Positions 1 through 9,537 of a stretch of 64,000 nucleotides of DNA are shown one piece after another. The first letter of the stretch is position 1, and the number at the start of each line of letters is the position of its first letter. Both the position numbers and the translations under genes were made by a program. Origin of the DNA: Lachnospiraceae bacterium AC2029 (GTDB lineage Bacteria > Bacillota > Clostridia > Lachnospirales > Lachnospiraceae); assembly GCA_000703065.1 (NCBI GenBank), contig JNLK01000001.1, positions 2,378,001 through 2,442,000 on the forward strand, read 5' to 3'. Below the pieces are notes generated by a model that saw only the letters and a program-made list of their open reading frames with translations, was not told where the DNA came from and made no database searches.

Positions 1-1
1 G

Positions 2-3000
2 TATGAAGAGGTCGGAGGTCAGGAGACTGAGTATCGCTATTATGCAAAGGCAGACGGAACTCTGTACCGGAATGAGTGGGCCGACGATCATGATTATTAC
101 TTCCTGGATGACTGCAGGGGTGCGGACGGACTGGTTGAGATTTCCGGAAAGACCTATCTCTTCCGTGATGGAGAGTTGATCCGGTCGGGCCTCTCTCGGG
201 TTGACGGTATATGGTATTCCAGTAATGACGAAGGTGTTGCAACTGTTCTGAAGAATACAAGCGGCTGGGTTCAGGTTGATTCCTATAAGTACTATTTCAA
301 GGACGGAGAACCGGTACGGGGTAGGGTCATCAAGATCGGAAATGCCTATTACGGCTTCATGTATGATGGCAAACTGTATACAAATACTTCATTTGAAAGT
401 GAGATCGATGATGAATGGAGATACTTCCGGGCGAAGGCTGACGGAACCCTTTATACCGGCTGGGTAAATTACTATGGAACCAGATATTATTATCATGAGA
501 ACGGTATGGCGGCGTGCGGTATCGAGGTGATCGACAAGCAGAAATACCTCTTCAATTACACAGGTGAACTGCTGATCAACCGGGTGCAGTATGATGGTGA
601 AACGGATGCATACTATATGGGTGATGCCGAGGGCCATCCGAAGAAGATGGTGAACGGTTGGAATACCGCTTCCGACGGAACCAAATACTATTTTGAAAAC
701 GGGGAACCCCTTGTTTATACAGTGAAGAAGATCGGAAATGCGTATTATGGCTTTGGCAGATACGGAGCCATGTATAAAGATACTTCATTCTCTTTCTCTG
801 ATGAGGAGGATCAAAGTATCTCATACCGCGCAAAAGCCAATGGAACACTGTATACCAGTGCCTGGTATGAAGCAGGAGATCAAAGGTATTTTTATAAGGC
901 AAATGCTCAGGGGGCTACAGGCATCCTGACACTGGGCGGTAAGAAGTATGCTTTCGATGAAGACGGAAGGATGAGACGGTCGGAATACTTCTATGAGAAC
1001 GGTGTCGGATATCTTGCGGATTCCAAGGGAGGAATCCAAAAGGCAGCTGCCGGCTGGAACAAGGTGGACGGAAATAATTATTACCTGAAGAAGGGTGCAT
1101 TTGTGTGGGATGCCGTAGTCAAGATCGGTGCGGATTACTACGGATTCGACTGGGAAGGCCGACTTCTCAAGGATCAGAGCTTCTACTCCTGGGACGAGAG
1201 CACCGGAAAGTATGCCTATTACCGGGCACAGGGAAATGGAAAACTGCTCCGGAATACATGGGATGGTTTCTACTATTACCAGGCAAATGGTCAGTCGTTG
1301 CGCGGAAGACAGAAGGTTGGAGGTAAGTATTACTACTTCAACTATGACGGTCAGGCAATCTCCAATGAATATGTTGTTGTTGACGGTGTCAGCTACCATG
1401 CTGCAGCCAGCGGTGTCCTTTCCAAGGTGACAAAGGACGGGTTGTACCGGACAGGCATTGGAAAGTACGATCTGATCTACATATCCGGCGGCAAGACTCT
1501 GAAGAATCAGTGGAAGACCGTTGGCGGTAAGAAGTATTATTTCGGTAGTGATGGCTATGCATATCGTAATGATGTTTACAGCATTTCCGGGAAACTGTAT
1601 CTGTTTAACTCGGACGGGACCCTTGCATCCTCAGGCTGGCAGTGCGGAGATCAGTACTTTGTAGCGAAGGACGGAAGTCTTGTGACCGGTAAGGTGAAGC
1701 TTGGCGGAGTATGGTACTATTTTGATAAGGATTGGGGCGAAAAGCAACATGGCTGCGTGGAGGTGAACGGAAAGAAGGAACTCTACGGGGCAGACGGTAA
1801 ATATGTCGGAACCATTTCCAAGAAGGGATGGAACACCATTTCCGACCAGAAGTATTACCTGCTGGATAACGGCGAAATGGCAGAGGGTTACTGGAAGATC
1901 GGCGGTGCAGGATATCTTTTCGAAAGAAATTACAATACCAAGGCGTACCCGATGGCGAAGAATATTAGAAGGTGGTGCGAAGCGGGAGAATGCCTGTTTA
2001 CGTCCACCGGAAAGCAGCTTCAGAATGGCTGGTATCAGCTGGAGGGCGCATGGTATTATGCAAAGAACGGTGAGCTGGTTGACGGTCTGCAGACCATCGG
2101 CGGAAAGAAGTATCTGTTCGAAGATTATGTGATGGTATATGAAAGTAAAGTGATTGACGGAACCCTGTATACGATCAATAAGAGCGGCGTTGTCACATCG
2201 ACGAAGAAGGTGGCAAACGGAACCTGGACACTGGCTGACGGCGATTACTATTATTACAAGAACGGTAAGCCTTTCACCGGCTGGGTAGGAAAGTATTATA
2301 TCCTGAATGGTGTCATGCAGCGGAACGGAATAACCAAGGACGGCTATTGGGTAAACTACAACGGTGCATACCAGAGTACTGCAGGATGGGCAGTAAGCGG
2401 CAGCGGCAAGGGAAAGACAGTGACAGCCCATTATGTAAAGAAGGGTGGTAAGCTGGCCAAGAAGCAGTGGCTGCAGATTGGTAAGAAATGGTATTACTTC
2501 AATGAGGAATATTGTGCAGTTGACGGACCCCAGAAGATTGACGGTGTATGGTATCTCTTCAGTGACAATGTATATGTGAAGACCCTGGGCAAGAAGCTTC
2601 CGAACGGCTGGGTCAAGGGCGGAAAGTACTGGTATTACTTCGACTTCGGTTCGATCGTGGAAGGCGTTAAATCGGTCGATGGCAAGGCCTACAATTTCGC
2701 CTACAGCCGCATGCTTGAAGGTACGTTGTATGACGGAAGATATTCGGCCGCTTCGGGTGTGGTTCAGGCTTACACTGGCTGGAAGCAGCTGAACGGAAAG
2801 TGGTATTACTTCGACAAACTGAATCAGGCCGTAACCCACGGCTGGATATATGACGGCTCGAAGCACTACTACATGTATGAAGGCGAACTGGTGACCGGCA
2901 GCCGTGTGATCAATGGCAGACTGTATCAGTTTGCAGGCAGCGGAGCCATGGTGAAGCAGATCACTGCTCCTGACGGCTGGTACCAGCTGGGCAAGGACTG

Positions 3001-3271
3001 GTACTATTTCGAGAACGGAAGAGCGCTTACATCCCGGATCGTAACCTACCAGGGTAAGAACTACCTGATGGGTGAAGACGGCAGGATGGTCACAAACGGA
3101 AGCGCAAGATCGTATTACGGAAATGGTGGTCTGTTCTATGCTGACAAGAACGGCGTGATCGTAACCAATACCTGGAAGAAGGTTGACGGTGTGGATCGTT
3201 ATTTCGGCGCTGACGGAACGGCGCTTTTCGGAGCACAGAAGATCGGCGGAAAAGAGTATTATTTCGACTGA
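2..3271 (+). CDS. cell-wall-binding repeat protein, 5' end outside the window
   Basis: The reading frame is open from base 2, so the true start lies upstream and at least 1,089 residues are visible. Essentially all of it is made of degenerate 20-40 residue repeats rich in Gly, Tyr and Trp, with recurring cores such as GWNTASDGTKYYFENG, KIGNAYYGF, GKWYYFD and ADGTLYTG. These are the choline/glucan-binding (CW_binding) repeat type that anchors surface or secreted proteins to wall polymers or extracellular glucans. No catalytic domain, LPXTG motif or membrane anchor is visible; the chain ends in KEYYFD just before TGA. The enzymatic or adhesive domain, if any, must be N-terminal and outside the window. 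A hairpin terminator follows. Family assignment is confident; ligand and role are unknown. Confidence 0.85.
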   Translation, partial: YEEVGGQETEYRYYAKADGTLYRNEWADDHDYYFLDDCRGADGLVEISGKTYLFRDGELIRSGLSRVDGIWYSSNDEGVATVLKNTSGWVQVDSYKYYFKDGEPVRGRVIKIGNAYYGFMYDGKLYTNTSFESEIDDEWRYFRAKADGTLYTGWVNYYGTRYYYHENGMAACGIEVIDKQKYLFNYTGELLINRVQYDGETDAYYMGDAEGHPKKMVNGWNTASDGTKYYFENGEPLVYTVKKIGNAYYGFGRYGAMYKDTSFSFSDEEDQSISYRAKANGTLYTSAWYEAGDQRYFYKANAQGATGILTLGGKKYAFDEDGRMRRSEYFYENGVGYLADSKGGIQKAAAGWNKVDGNNYYLKKGAFVWDAVVKIGADYYGFDWEGRLLKDQSFYSWDESTGKYAYYRAQGNGKLLRNTWDGFYYYQANGQSLRGRQKVGGKYYYFNYDGQAISNEYVVVDGVSYHAAASGVLSKVTKDGLYRTGIGKYDLIYISGGKTLKNQWKTVGGKKYYFGSDGYAYRNDVYSISGKLYLFNSDGTLASSGWQCGDQYFVAKDGSLVTGKVKLGGVWYYFDKDWGEKQHGCVEVNGKKELYGADGKYVGTISKKGWNTISDQKYYLLDNGEMAEGYWKIGGAGYLFERNYNTKAYPMAKNIRRWCEAGECLFTSTGKQLQNGWYQLEGAWYYAKNGELVDGLQTIGGKKYLFEDYVMVYESKVIDGTLYTINKSGVVTSTKKVANGTWTLADGDYYYYKNGKPFTGWVGKYYILNGVMQRNGITKDGYWVNYNGAYQSTAGWAVSGSGKGKTVTAHYVKKGGKLAKKQWLQIGKKWYYFNEEYCAVDGPQKIDGVWYLFSDNVYVKTLGKKLPNGWVKGGKYWYYFDFGSIVEGVKSVDGKAYNFAYSRMLEGTLYDGRYSAASGVVQAYTGWKQLNGKWYYFDKLNQAVTHGWIYDGSKHYYMYEGELVTGSRVINGRLYQFAGSGAMVKQITAPDGWYQLGKDWYYFENGRALTSRIVTYQGKNYLMGEDGRMVTNGSARSYYGNGGLFYADKNGVIVTNTWKKVDGVDRYFGADGTALFGAQKIGGKEYYFD

Positions 3272-3307
3272 TCCCCGCATCAAAGCCCTAACAAGGTAAA
3301 CTAAAAA

Positions 3308-3367
3308 AACAACGGGTGTACCCTCCGGCAGCTGATTTCAGCTTCCGGGCGGGTGCACCCGTTTTAG
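3308..3367 (+). terminator. terminator of the repeat-protein gene
   Basis: The arm AACGGGTGTACCCTCCGG pairs imperfectly with CCGGGCGGGTGCACCCGTT and a short T-run follows. It lies 37 bases after the stop codon of the repeat-protein gene. Confidence 0.65.
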
Positions 3368-3505
3368 TCTTCAGAGACGATGGAGCAGGAGGGAACCCCG
3401 CCATCTCCAAGGTGATGCCGGACGGAAAAATGACCTTCCGGTTAACATAACTACGCGAACCGGTTAGTTGGAACGAACTATATGACAAAATCGCCATTTC
3501 GTTGC

Positions 3506-3534
3506 TTGACTTCCCATCCGATAAACCTTATACT
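3506..3534 (+). promoter_or_regulatory. pckA promoter
   Basis: TTGACT at 3506-3511, a 17-base spacer, then TATACT at 3529-3534: a near-consensus vegetative promoter. It leaves a leader of roughly 110 bases before pckA. No clear operator or riboswitch is visible in the leader. The rest of the 3272-3649 gap holds only the preceding terminator. Confidence 0.75.
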
Positions 3535-3649
3535 ATATAAGGTTTTTTGTGAATCGTGATCTGTCCGTGGGACAGGGCTGTCTGATCAGAGAGACGGCCG
3601 GTATGGCGCAGGACGGATTTCAATATTAAAGAAAAGAGGTACGAAGAAC

Positions 3650-5263
3650 ATGGCAGTAGTTGATCTGAGCAAGTACGGCATCACAGACGTACAGGAAATC
3701 TACCACAATCCTTCTTTTGAGGATCTTTACAATTTTGAGATGGATCCTTCCCTTGAAGGATTCGACAAGGGCGTTGAGACAGAACTCGGTGCCGTAAATG
3801 TTATGACAGGTGTTTACACCGGTCGTTCTCCCAAAGACAAGTTCATCGTTATGGATGAGAATTCCAAGGACACAGTATGGTGGAATACACCGGAGTATCC
3901 GAATGATAACCATGAGGCTTCCCAGGAAGCATGGGCTGCAGTAAAGGAGATCGCTAAGAAGGAGCTGTCCGGCAAGAAGCTTTTCGTAGTTGATGCTTTC
4001 TGCGGTGCAAACGAGGATACACGTATGGCTGTCCGCTTCATCATGGAAGTTGCATGGCAGGCACATTTCATCAAGAACATGTTCATCCAGCCGACAGCTG
4101 AGGAACTGGAGACCTTCGAGCCCGATTTCGTTGTTTACAACGCATCCAAGGCTAAGGTAGAGAACTACAAGGAGCTGGGCCTCAATTCCGAGACAGCAGT
4201 AGTCTTCAACATCACAAGCCGCGAGCAGGTTATCATCAACACCTGGTACGGCGGAGAGATGAAGAAGGGTATGTTCTCCATGATGAACTACTATCTGCCG
4301 CTGAAGGGCATTGCTTCCATGCACTGCTCCGCAAATACAGATATGGAAGGTAAGAACACAGCTATCTTCTTCGGACTTTCCGGAACAGGTAAGACCACAC
4401 TTTCCACAGATCCGAAGCGTCTCCTGATCGGTGATGACGAGCATGGCTGGGATGACAACGGTGTCTTCAACTTCGAGGGCGGCTGCTATGCAAAGGTTAT
4501 CAACCTTTCCAAGGAAAATGAGCCGGATATCTACGGCGCTATCAAGAGAGATGCACTTCTTGAGAACGTAACCGTAGACGCTGAAGGCAAGATCGATTTC
4601 GATGATAAGAGCGTAACAGAGAATACACGTGTATCTTATCCGATCGAGCACATCAAGAACATCGCCAAGAACGTTAACGGAAAGTCTTCCGGACCGGACG
4701 CTGAGAACGTGATCTTCCTGTCCGCAGACGCATTCGGCGTACTTCCGCCGGTATCCATCCTGACACCGGAGCAGACACAGTACTACTTCCTGTCCGGATT
4801 CACAGCAAAGCTTGCAGGTACCGAGCGCGGTATCACAGAGCCCACACCGACCTTCTCCGCTTGCTTCGGCCAGGCATTCCTGGAGCTGCATCCGACAAAG
4901 TACGGCGAGGAGCTTGTTAAGAAGATGCAGAAGAACGGCGCTAAGGCTTACCTTGTAAACACCGGCTGGAACGGAACAGGCAAGCGTATCTCCATCCCGG
5001 ATACCCGTGGTATCATCGATGCCATCCTTTCCGGAGATATCAAGAAGGCACCGACCAAGAAGATCCCGTTCTTCGATTTCGAAGTACCGACAGAGCTTCC
5101 GGGCGTATCCACAGAGATCCTTGATCCCCGTGATACCTATGCAGATGCTGCTGAGTGGGAAGAGAAGGCAAAGGATCTGGCAGGCCGCTTCATCAAGAAC
5201 TTCAAGAAGTATGAGACAAATGAGGCAGGTAAGGCACTTGTTTCCGCAGGTCCCCAGCTGTAA
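3650..5263 (+). CDS. pckA: phosphoenolpyruvate carboxykinase (ATP)
   Basis: Interconverts oxaloacetate + ATP and PEP + CO2 + ADP. In fermentative gut bacteria it often runs toward oxaloacetate, fixing CO2 on the way to succinate or aspartate; the direction here is inference. The 537-residue length is typical of the ATP-dependent family. Visible signatures are GRSPKDK (about 58-64), the kinase-1a/Walker A loop GLSGTGKTT (242-250), GDDEHGW (261-267) and the EGGCYAK segment that follows, which contribute the metal and phosphate ligands. The start is set by an AGAGGT ribosome site about 9 bases upstream. It is a single-gene transcript, with its own promoter at 3506 and a terminator at 5304. Codon use is highly biased, as expected for an abundant enzyme. 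Confidence 0.97.
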   Translation: MAVVDLSKYGITDVQEIYHNPSFEDLYNFEMDPSLEGFDKGVETELGAVNVMTGVYTGRSPKDKFIVMDENSKDTVWWNTPEYPNDNHEASQEAWAAVKEIAKKELSGKKLFVVDAFCGANEDTRMAVRFIMEVAWQAHFIKNMFIQPTAEELETFEPDFVVYNASKAKVENYKELGLNSETAVVFNITSREQVIINTWYGGEMKKGMFSMMNYYLPLKGIASMHCSANTDMEGKNTAIFFGLSGTGKTTLSTDPKRLLIGDDEHGWDDNGVFNFEGGCYAKVINLSKENEPDIYGAIKRDALLENVTVDAEGKIDFDDKSVTENTRVSYPIEHIKNIAKNVNGKSSGPDAENVIFLSADAFGVLPPVSILTPEQTQYYFLSGFTAKLAGTERGITEPTPTFSACFGQAFLELHPTKYGEELVKKMQKNGAKAYLVNTGWNGTGKRISIPDTRGIIDAILSGDIKKAPTKKIPFFDFEVPTELPGVSTEILDPRDTYADAAEWEEKAKDLAGRFIKNFKKYETNEAGKALVSAGPQL

Positions 5264-5303
5264 GATTTATTAAAATTCATATTTGCGGTGAAAGCCGCAC
5301 AAC

Positions 5304-5346
5304 GAAGGAGCCGCCCGTGTTACACGGAAGCGGCTCCTTCTATATT
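5304..5346 (+). terminator. pckA terminator
   Basis: GAAGGAGCCGC and GCGGCTCCTTC form an 11-bp stem around a short loop, followed by TATATTT. It starts 40 bases after the pckA stop. Confidence 0.85.
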
Positions 5347-5379
5347 TGACTAATACTGTCCATTCGACGAGGCGCTGAA

Positions 5380-5600
5380 AAGGGATGGCCACGATGCCTT
5401 TCGAGGTCATTGCGGGTCCCGGCACTTGGCAATCCGTGAGCGAAGCGAAACGGGAAGCCTATGTGCCGCTGGGGGCACCCGCAACTAAGGCGCGAGCCGG
5501 ACGCATGCGTGCCGGTGGCACGCGGTTATGCGTCGAATGCGACCAAGCGGCAGCGCGACCCGAGTAAGGCATCTGTGCTCAGACCATAGTGCCGAGGACA
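5380..5600. repeat. GC-rich intergenic hairpin cluster
   Basis: This non-coding stretch between pckA and the phosphatase gene is built from inverted repeats. The clearest is 5500-5534: GACGCAT pairs with ATGCGTC and encloses GCGTGCC-GGT-GGCACGC. Motifs such as GAGCGAAGCGAAAC resemble the GAA-loop hairpins at 25.4, 39.9 and 61.1 kb. A 60-codon open frame at 5385-5567 follows the palindromes and looks accidental. Confidence 0.55.
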
Positions 5601-5640
5601 ATTTGTGTGACAGAATGCTCACTTGCCAGGAGGTAATTCG

Positions 5641-5669
5641 TTGACTTGCCCGGATGTCAGCCTTATACT
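5641..5669 (+). promoter_or_regulatory. promoter of the PPP-type phosphatase gene
   Basis: TTGACT at 5641-5646, a 17-base spacer, TATACT at 5664-5669. The hexamers and spacing are identical to those of the pckA promoter. The leader is about 45 bases. Confidence 0.75.
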
Positions 5670-5719
5670 GAAACTATAGGCAAGGGGGCAGGATGTGAAG
5701 CGACTTCCGGAGGTGTACC

Positions 5720-6517
5720 ATGGCAACATATGTGATGTCGGATATTCATGGCTGTTATACGGAATTTCAAACGCTTCTTAAGAAGACAGGCTTTGATCCG
5801 GAGAAGGACGAACTGATCATTGCAGGCGATATCGTGGATCGGGGAGCGGAGAATTATGAGATGCTGGAGTATGCGGCCTCCAAACCGGAGGGCGTTACAT
5901 TTCTCATGGGAAATCATGATCAGGACTTTATCCTGTACTGCCATACACTTGTGGCCCTCTACAGAACGCTGAGGGATACGGAGGATGAGGACCTCTGCAG
6001 CTTCATCCACAGGGAGGATGTCATTTATCCCTACCTGGAGTTTGTGAGAGACCGATACGATACGGTCCGCTATCTGCTCGAGGAAGCAGAGGAACCGCTG
6101 ACAACGGGGGATTTCGAACGATGGGCCGGCTGCATGGAGCAGTTCCCCTATTACGTCAGGAGGAAAGTGAACGGCAAACGGTACATCATCGTGCATGCAG
6201 GGTATATCTCCGAGAAGGACTATCGGGAGGCTGTGAGAAAGGGAACCACCAGATACCCGGACGGGATCGAACAGTTCTATGTCTGGGCCCGGGAGGAAGG
6301 ACTGCGGTACGGAGAGGAAGGGACCACGGTCATTTTCGGTCATACGCCCACCATTGCCGAGCATGATTTCTTTAATCATGGAAGAGTGATGGTCCGGAAA
6401 AGGAGGAAGAAACGGTTCATCAACATCGATTGCGGATGCGTCTTTCGGAAACAGCATCCAGAGGCGAACCTTGCCTGCATCCGGCTGGAGGATGAGAAGG
6501 TCTTTTATCTTCGATAG
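5720..6517 (+). CDS. metallophosphoesterase of the PPP (serine/threonine phosphatase) family
   Basis: 265 residues with the complete PPP dimetal signature in order: SDIHG (7-11), GDIVDRG (36-42), GNHD (64-67), a later HAGY (159-162), GHTP (207-210) and a final INIDCG. These are the Asp, His and Asn ligands of the two-metal centre. Bacterial relatives dephosphorylate phosphoproteins or dinucleoside polyphosphates (PrpA/PrpE- or ApaH-like), and the sequence alone does not choose between them. No signal peptide or membrane segment, so cytoplasmic. The start is supported by GGAGGT about 8 bases upstream. It stands alone behind its own promoter; an XRE regulator follows 280 bases later. Fold confident, substrate unknown. 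Confidence 0.88.
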   Translation: MATYVMSDIHGCYTEFQTLLKKTGFDPEKDELIIAGDIVDRGAENYEMLEYAASKPEGVTFLMGNHDQDFILYCHTLVALYRTLRDTEDEDLCSFIHREDVIYPYLEFVRDRYDTVRYLLEEAEEPLTTGDFERWAGCMEQFPYYVRRKVNGKRYIIVHAGYISEKDYREAVRKGTTRYPDGIEQFYVWAREEGLRYGEEGTTVIFGHTPTIAEHDFFNHGRVMVRKRRKKRFINIDCGCVFRKQHPEANLACIRLEDEKVFYLR

Positions 6518-6798
6518 TTTTTCTAAATGTGACAATTCTGCGAAATGCCGCATTTATACTACAAATATAATGACAATGAATGCCGTGGATGTTAGAATCA
6601 ATTTTGGTCGTCAGGTGATGCCACGGCATGTCATGCCGCTTGTCCGTCGCTTCGGGTAAGTGGCTTTTTTTTGCCAAAAGAGGTGTATCTTTTTTTTCGA
6701 AGGAAGGAGTTCGGGATGGAAAGGAAAGGAAAGTACAGAACATAATAAGACCCCGACGTTACTTCGGTTTCGATGGGGGTCGGAACAGGAGGAGAAGG

Positions 6799-7050
6799 AT
6801 GATGATACCAATGATCAATCTTACTGAGACCGGTCGGAACATCGTACGTCTTCGGAAGAGGGCAGGCCTTTCCGTAAAGGATCTGCAGCAGGTCTTCGGA
6901 TTTGCGACTCCGCAGGCGATCTACAAGTGGCAGCAGGGACTGGCACTTCCGACCATCGACAATCTGGTCATTCTGGCAATGCTTCTGGGTGTAACCATGG
7001 ATGAGATCATCGTGGTTGACCCGGGCATGCCCCTGGACAAGATCGCGTAG
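6799..7050 (+). CDS. small XRE-family helix-turn-helix regulator
   Basis: 83 residues, consisting of little more than one Cro/C1-type DNA-binding domain (about residues 8-65) with the pattern NIVRLRKRAGLS..DLQQVFGF..PQAIYKWQQG..LPTIDNLVILA. The frame is open upstream to 6628, but the start at 6799 is chosen because GGAGGAG lies 5-10 bases ahead and the HTH then begins normally. No partner or effector domain is present. Upstream (6518-6798) lie a weak TATACT at 6555 and a small hairpin (GACCCC...GGGGTC) near 6748-6776, possibly an operator or leader. The next gene encodes the TerD-like protein 190 bases downstream; whether it is the target is unknown. Confidence 0.85.
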   Translation: MMIPMINLTETGRNIVRLRKRAGLSVKDLQQVFGFATPQAIYKWQQGLALPTIDNLVILAMLLGVTMDEIIVVDPGMPLDKIA

Positions 7051-7240
7051 CGATCTGAAACTCGGTAGATAGTGCCGCTTACTTCACAGGTGGCAGGGGG
7101 CCGCAGCAGTTGCTGCTGTCCCGGAACGGTTCGATTCCGTAAATAGTGGCACGATATCACATATAGGGCAGCTAGCCGGATTTACTTCAAAATCAGTCGG
7201 AGAAAAGAAATCCGGCAATATCGCCCCAAAAGGAGACAGT
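7051..7240 (+). other. leader region of the TerD-like gene, unassigned
   Basis: This 190-base gap contains GCAGCAGTTGCTGC and an inverted repeat CCGGATTT (from about 7175) with AAATCCGG (about 7208) ending some 25 bases before the next start codon. These may form a leader structure. I see no confident promoter. Confidence 0.3.
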
Positions 7241-9298
7241 ATGAAAGAGTTATACGAAAGCGTGCTCTTTGAAAAGCATATACTGGTCCACGACAGCAGC
7301 AGGAAGGAGGAGCATCCCTTCGAGACGCTCTTCTCTCTGGCGAATCTGTTCGGGATCCGGATCATTTCCGGTGAGGAACTGGTACAGTCGGAAATGATCC
7401 ATGTAGCAGAACGGGAACTGGGTACAAATGTACCGGAGCCCTTCTATCGGGGCTTCCCGGAAAGCGTCCGGGAGCTTTCGCCGGACCGGCTGCTCTTTGA
7501 CCAGCTGGTTCATTATATGGTGACCTATGGCTTCGGAGATTTCTCCGCGCCGGGACACTCCCTTTTTGAGGGAGACCGCAAGGGTGATTTTGAACGCGCC
7601 GCATTTAAAGAGAATACGGAGATCCGTGAGTTCTCAGTCCTGACAGAGGACGAGGCTATGGTGAAGCTGACGGAGATGGCGGACGGACTTCTGGCCGGAA
7701 GCCGCCCCCTCAGCAAGCGTCAGTATGAGCTGGTGCTTGATATCACGAAGGAGCCGGGCTACCGGCTGCCGGCCATCGCGTCGAAGGACACGGCTGTCCG
7801 CCTGCTTCTGGATACCGGAAGCTTGCGTTTTGCGGACAGTCTGATGCTTTCCGATGTGATCCGGATCACGGATGAGCTGAGCTATGCACATAATAACAAT
7901 ATGAACCTGCGGAAGCTGAATCTTAGAAATAAGGACCGTGTGTTTCTGACAGGGATGATCGACCGCCTGCTGGCGAACGGCCGATGTGACCTCAGAACCT
8001 GCTATGAGAAGAAGCAGATCTGGAACGGCCTGCTCCATCATATTCACTATAAGGCGAAGTCCCCGGAAGGACAGGCCTTTGTGGATGCCATGAGGGGAAA
8101 GGGCAACCGGTCCGTCTACTCTGATTTTGAGCGTGCCATGTCGGAACGCAGGGTAAGCGAGGCGGCCCGTATCCTGAGGGAAGGCAAGGGTTCGGGAGCC
8201 GTGCTCCGGAATCTGAACTACCTGATCAGCCGGTGCGGGACGAAGGCGGAGGTGGACGAGGTTCTGTCCTGCGTCGATACAAAGAATGTGATCCTGCTGA
8301 TCCAGCTCCTGCTGCAGTATTCCAACTACAAGGCGGCCGGAGAGGCAAGAACCTTCCGGTTTACAAAGCATACGAAGTTGAAGGTATATAAGGAGACGGA
8401 GGAGGATATGGCCCGAAGAGGGACGAACCTCTCCGAGGATGTTACCGGACAACTGGCCGAGGTGATCCGGACCCGGCTGGCCGGCGTTCTGAAGGGACGG
8501 CTGGGAAAGGTTTATATCAGTCCCGGGATGGAGCGTTATGCGCTTCCGCTCCAGGAGACGACCTCGCAGGGCGGTTTCGGAGTCCTTACCAGAGGAACCC
8601 GTATCCCCATCGGTGAAGGCAGGAAGCTTCGTGCCTTTACCTACTGGGAGAAGGTAAATGATATCGACCTTTCGGTCTTCGGGATAGATGAAACGGGAGG
8701 ACGAAGGGAGTTCTCCTGGAGGACCATGGCCGGGAATCAGTCGGATGCGATCACCTATTCCGGTGACGAAACCAGTGGCTATAACGGCGGTTCGGAATTC
8801 TTCGATATCGACCTGCCCCGGTTCCGTAATAAATATCCGGACATGCGTTATCTGATCTTCTGTGACAATGTGTTCAGCAGGGTCAGCTTTACAGACTGCT
8901 TCTGCAGAGCAGGCTATATGTTCAGGGACAGAAAGGATTCGGGAGAGATCTTCGAGCCGAAAACCGTGGAATCTGCTTACAGGATCAACTGCGACAGTAT
9001 GTTTGCATACCTTTACGGTATTGACCTTGCCACAAATGATCTGATCTGGTTGAACATGGCCCGTGACAGTCAGGCTGCGGTTGCCGGAACCACAGGGATG
9101 GATTTCCTGACGGATTACTTCCATGTGACCGATGTGATCAATGTGGCTTCCTTCTTTACGATGATGGCCACGGAGGTCGTGTCCGATCCCGCGGAAGCGG
9201 ATGTGGTGGTTACCGATCAGCCGGTTGAGGTATTGGAAGAGACCGAGGTGATCCGTGAGTTTGATCTCGAGCGGATGATCGCGCTGATGAATCAATAA
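7241..9298 (+). CDS. 685-aa protein with a TerD-like C-terminal domain
   Basis: I recognise no full-length family. Residues about 446-610 follow the TerD (tellurite/stress response, calcium-binding beta-sandwich) pattern: GVLTRGTRIPIGEGRKL, then FTYWEKVNDIDLSVFGIDETG, then ITYSGDETSGYNGGSEFF with IDLPRF. This resembles the WD..DLDAS.., HSGDN.TG.G..DDE and VDL blocks of TerD, with two acidic clusters where TerD binds Ca2+. Residues 1-430 are mostly helical, without recognised motifs, signal peptide or membrane segments. TerD-like domains usually occur in ter operons; here no terC, terB or other ter gene is nearby. The start is supported by AGGAGA about 6 bases upstream. It ends at a long palindromic terminator. 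TerD similarity moderate; function unknown. Confidence 0.7.
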   Translation: MKELYESVLFEKHILVHDSSRKEEHPFETLFSLANLFGIRIISGEELVQSEMIHVAERELGTNVPEPFYRGFPESVRELSPDRLLFDQLVHYMVTYGFGDFSAPGHSLFEGDRKGDFERAAFKENTEIREFSVLTEDEAMVKLTEMADGLLAGSRPLSKRQYELVLDITKEPGYRLPAIASKDTAVRLLLDTGSLRFADSLMLSDVIRITDELSYAHNNNMNLRKLNLRNKDRVFLTGMIDRLLANGRCDLRTCYEKKQIWNGLLHHIHYKAKSPEGQAFVDAMRGKGNRSVYSDFERAMSERRVSEAARILREGKGSGAVLRNLNYLISRCGTKAEVDEVLSCVDTKNVILLIQLLLQYSNYKAAGEARTFRFTKHTKLKVYKETEEDMARRGTNLSEDVTGQLAEVIRTRLAGVLKGRLGKVYISPGMERYALPLQETTSQGGFGVLTRGTRIPIGEGRKLRAFTYWEKVNDIDLSVFGIDETGGRREFSWRTMAGNQSDAITYSGDETSGYNGGSEFFDIDLPRFRNKYPDMRYLIFCDNVFSRVSFTDCFCRAGYMFRDRKDSGEIFEPKTVESAYRINCDSMFAYLYGIDLATNDLIWLNMARDSQAAVAGTTGMDFLTDYFHVTDVINVASFFTMMATEVVSDPAEADVVVTDQPVEVLEETEVIREFDLERMIALMNQ

Positions 9299-9299
9299 T

Positions 9300-9366
9300 G
9301 AGGGTGCCTGTCACTGTGCAAATACACGAATTATTTGCTGTATTTTCACGAGTGACAGGCATCCTT
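9300..9366 (+). terminator. long palindromic terminator after the TerD-like gene
   Basis: AGGGTGCCTGTCACT and AGTGACAGGCATCCT pair, and the stem continues inward through GTGCAAATACA / TGTATTTTCAC with one bulge and mismatches. It begins just after the stop codon. The GTGACAGGC-type arm resembles the long palindromes at 25720 and 48096. Confidence 0.7.
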
Positions 9367-9380
9367 TGTCATTGTATAAT
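9352..9380 (+). promoter_or_regulatory. promoter overlapping the palindrome, upstream of the IS insertion
   Basis: GTGACA at 9352-9357, a 17-base spacer, TATAAT at 9375-9380. It points into the IS element 20 bases downstream. Its original target may have been the ABC exporter operon now beyond the IS (inference). Confidence 0.5.
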
Positions 9381-9471
9381 GAAAATGTGTGTGCGTTTAT
9401 CCTCTCTCAGCAAGAAGACCCCCTCCTCTAAGGTGGGGGATGAATTGCGCACAAATTTGCTGAATGTTCAC

Positions 9472-9500
9472 ATGACAATTACATGAAAATGTGCTATAAT
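9472..9500 (+). promoter_or_regulatory. tnpA promoter
   Basis: ATGACA at 9472-9477, a 17-base spacer, TATAAT at 9495-9500, 38 bases before the tnpA start. Confidence 0.65.
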
Positions 9501-9537
9501 ATAATCAGTCGAATTCTTCTATAGAGGTATAATATAT

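Noticed and set aside
1631-4891. Long antisense frames over the repeat protein and pckA (1631-3283 and 3626-4891)
   Set aside because: They lie opposite confident genes, have no family features, and arise from codon bias and repeats.
5385-5567. 60-codon ORF between pckA and the phosphatase
   Set aside because: It is composed of palindromic intergenic sequence, has no ribosome site and resembles no protein.
7110-7200. tRNA-like words GGTTCGATTCC and ACTTCAAAATC
   Set aside because: They occur in the wrong order for a tRNA, and no acceptor stem or complete cloverleaf can be drawn.
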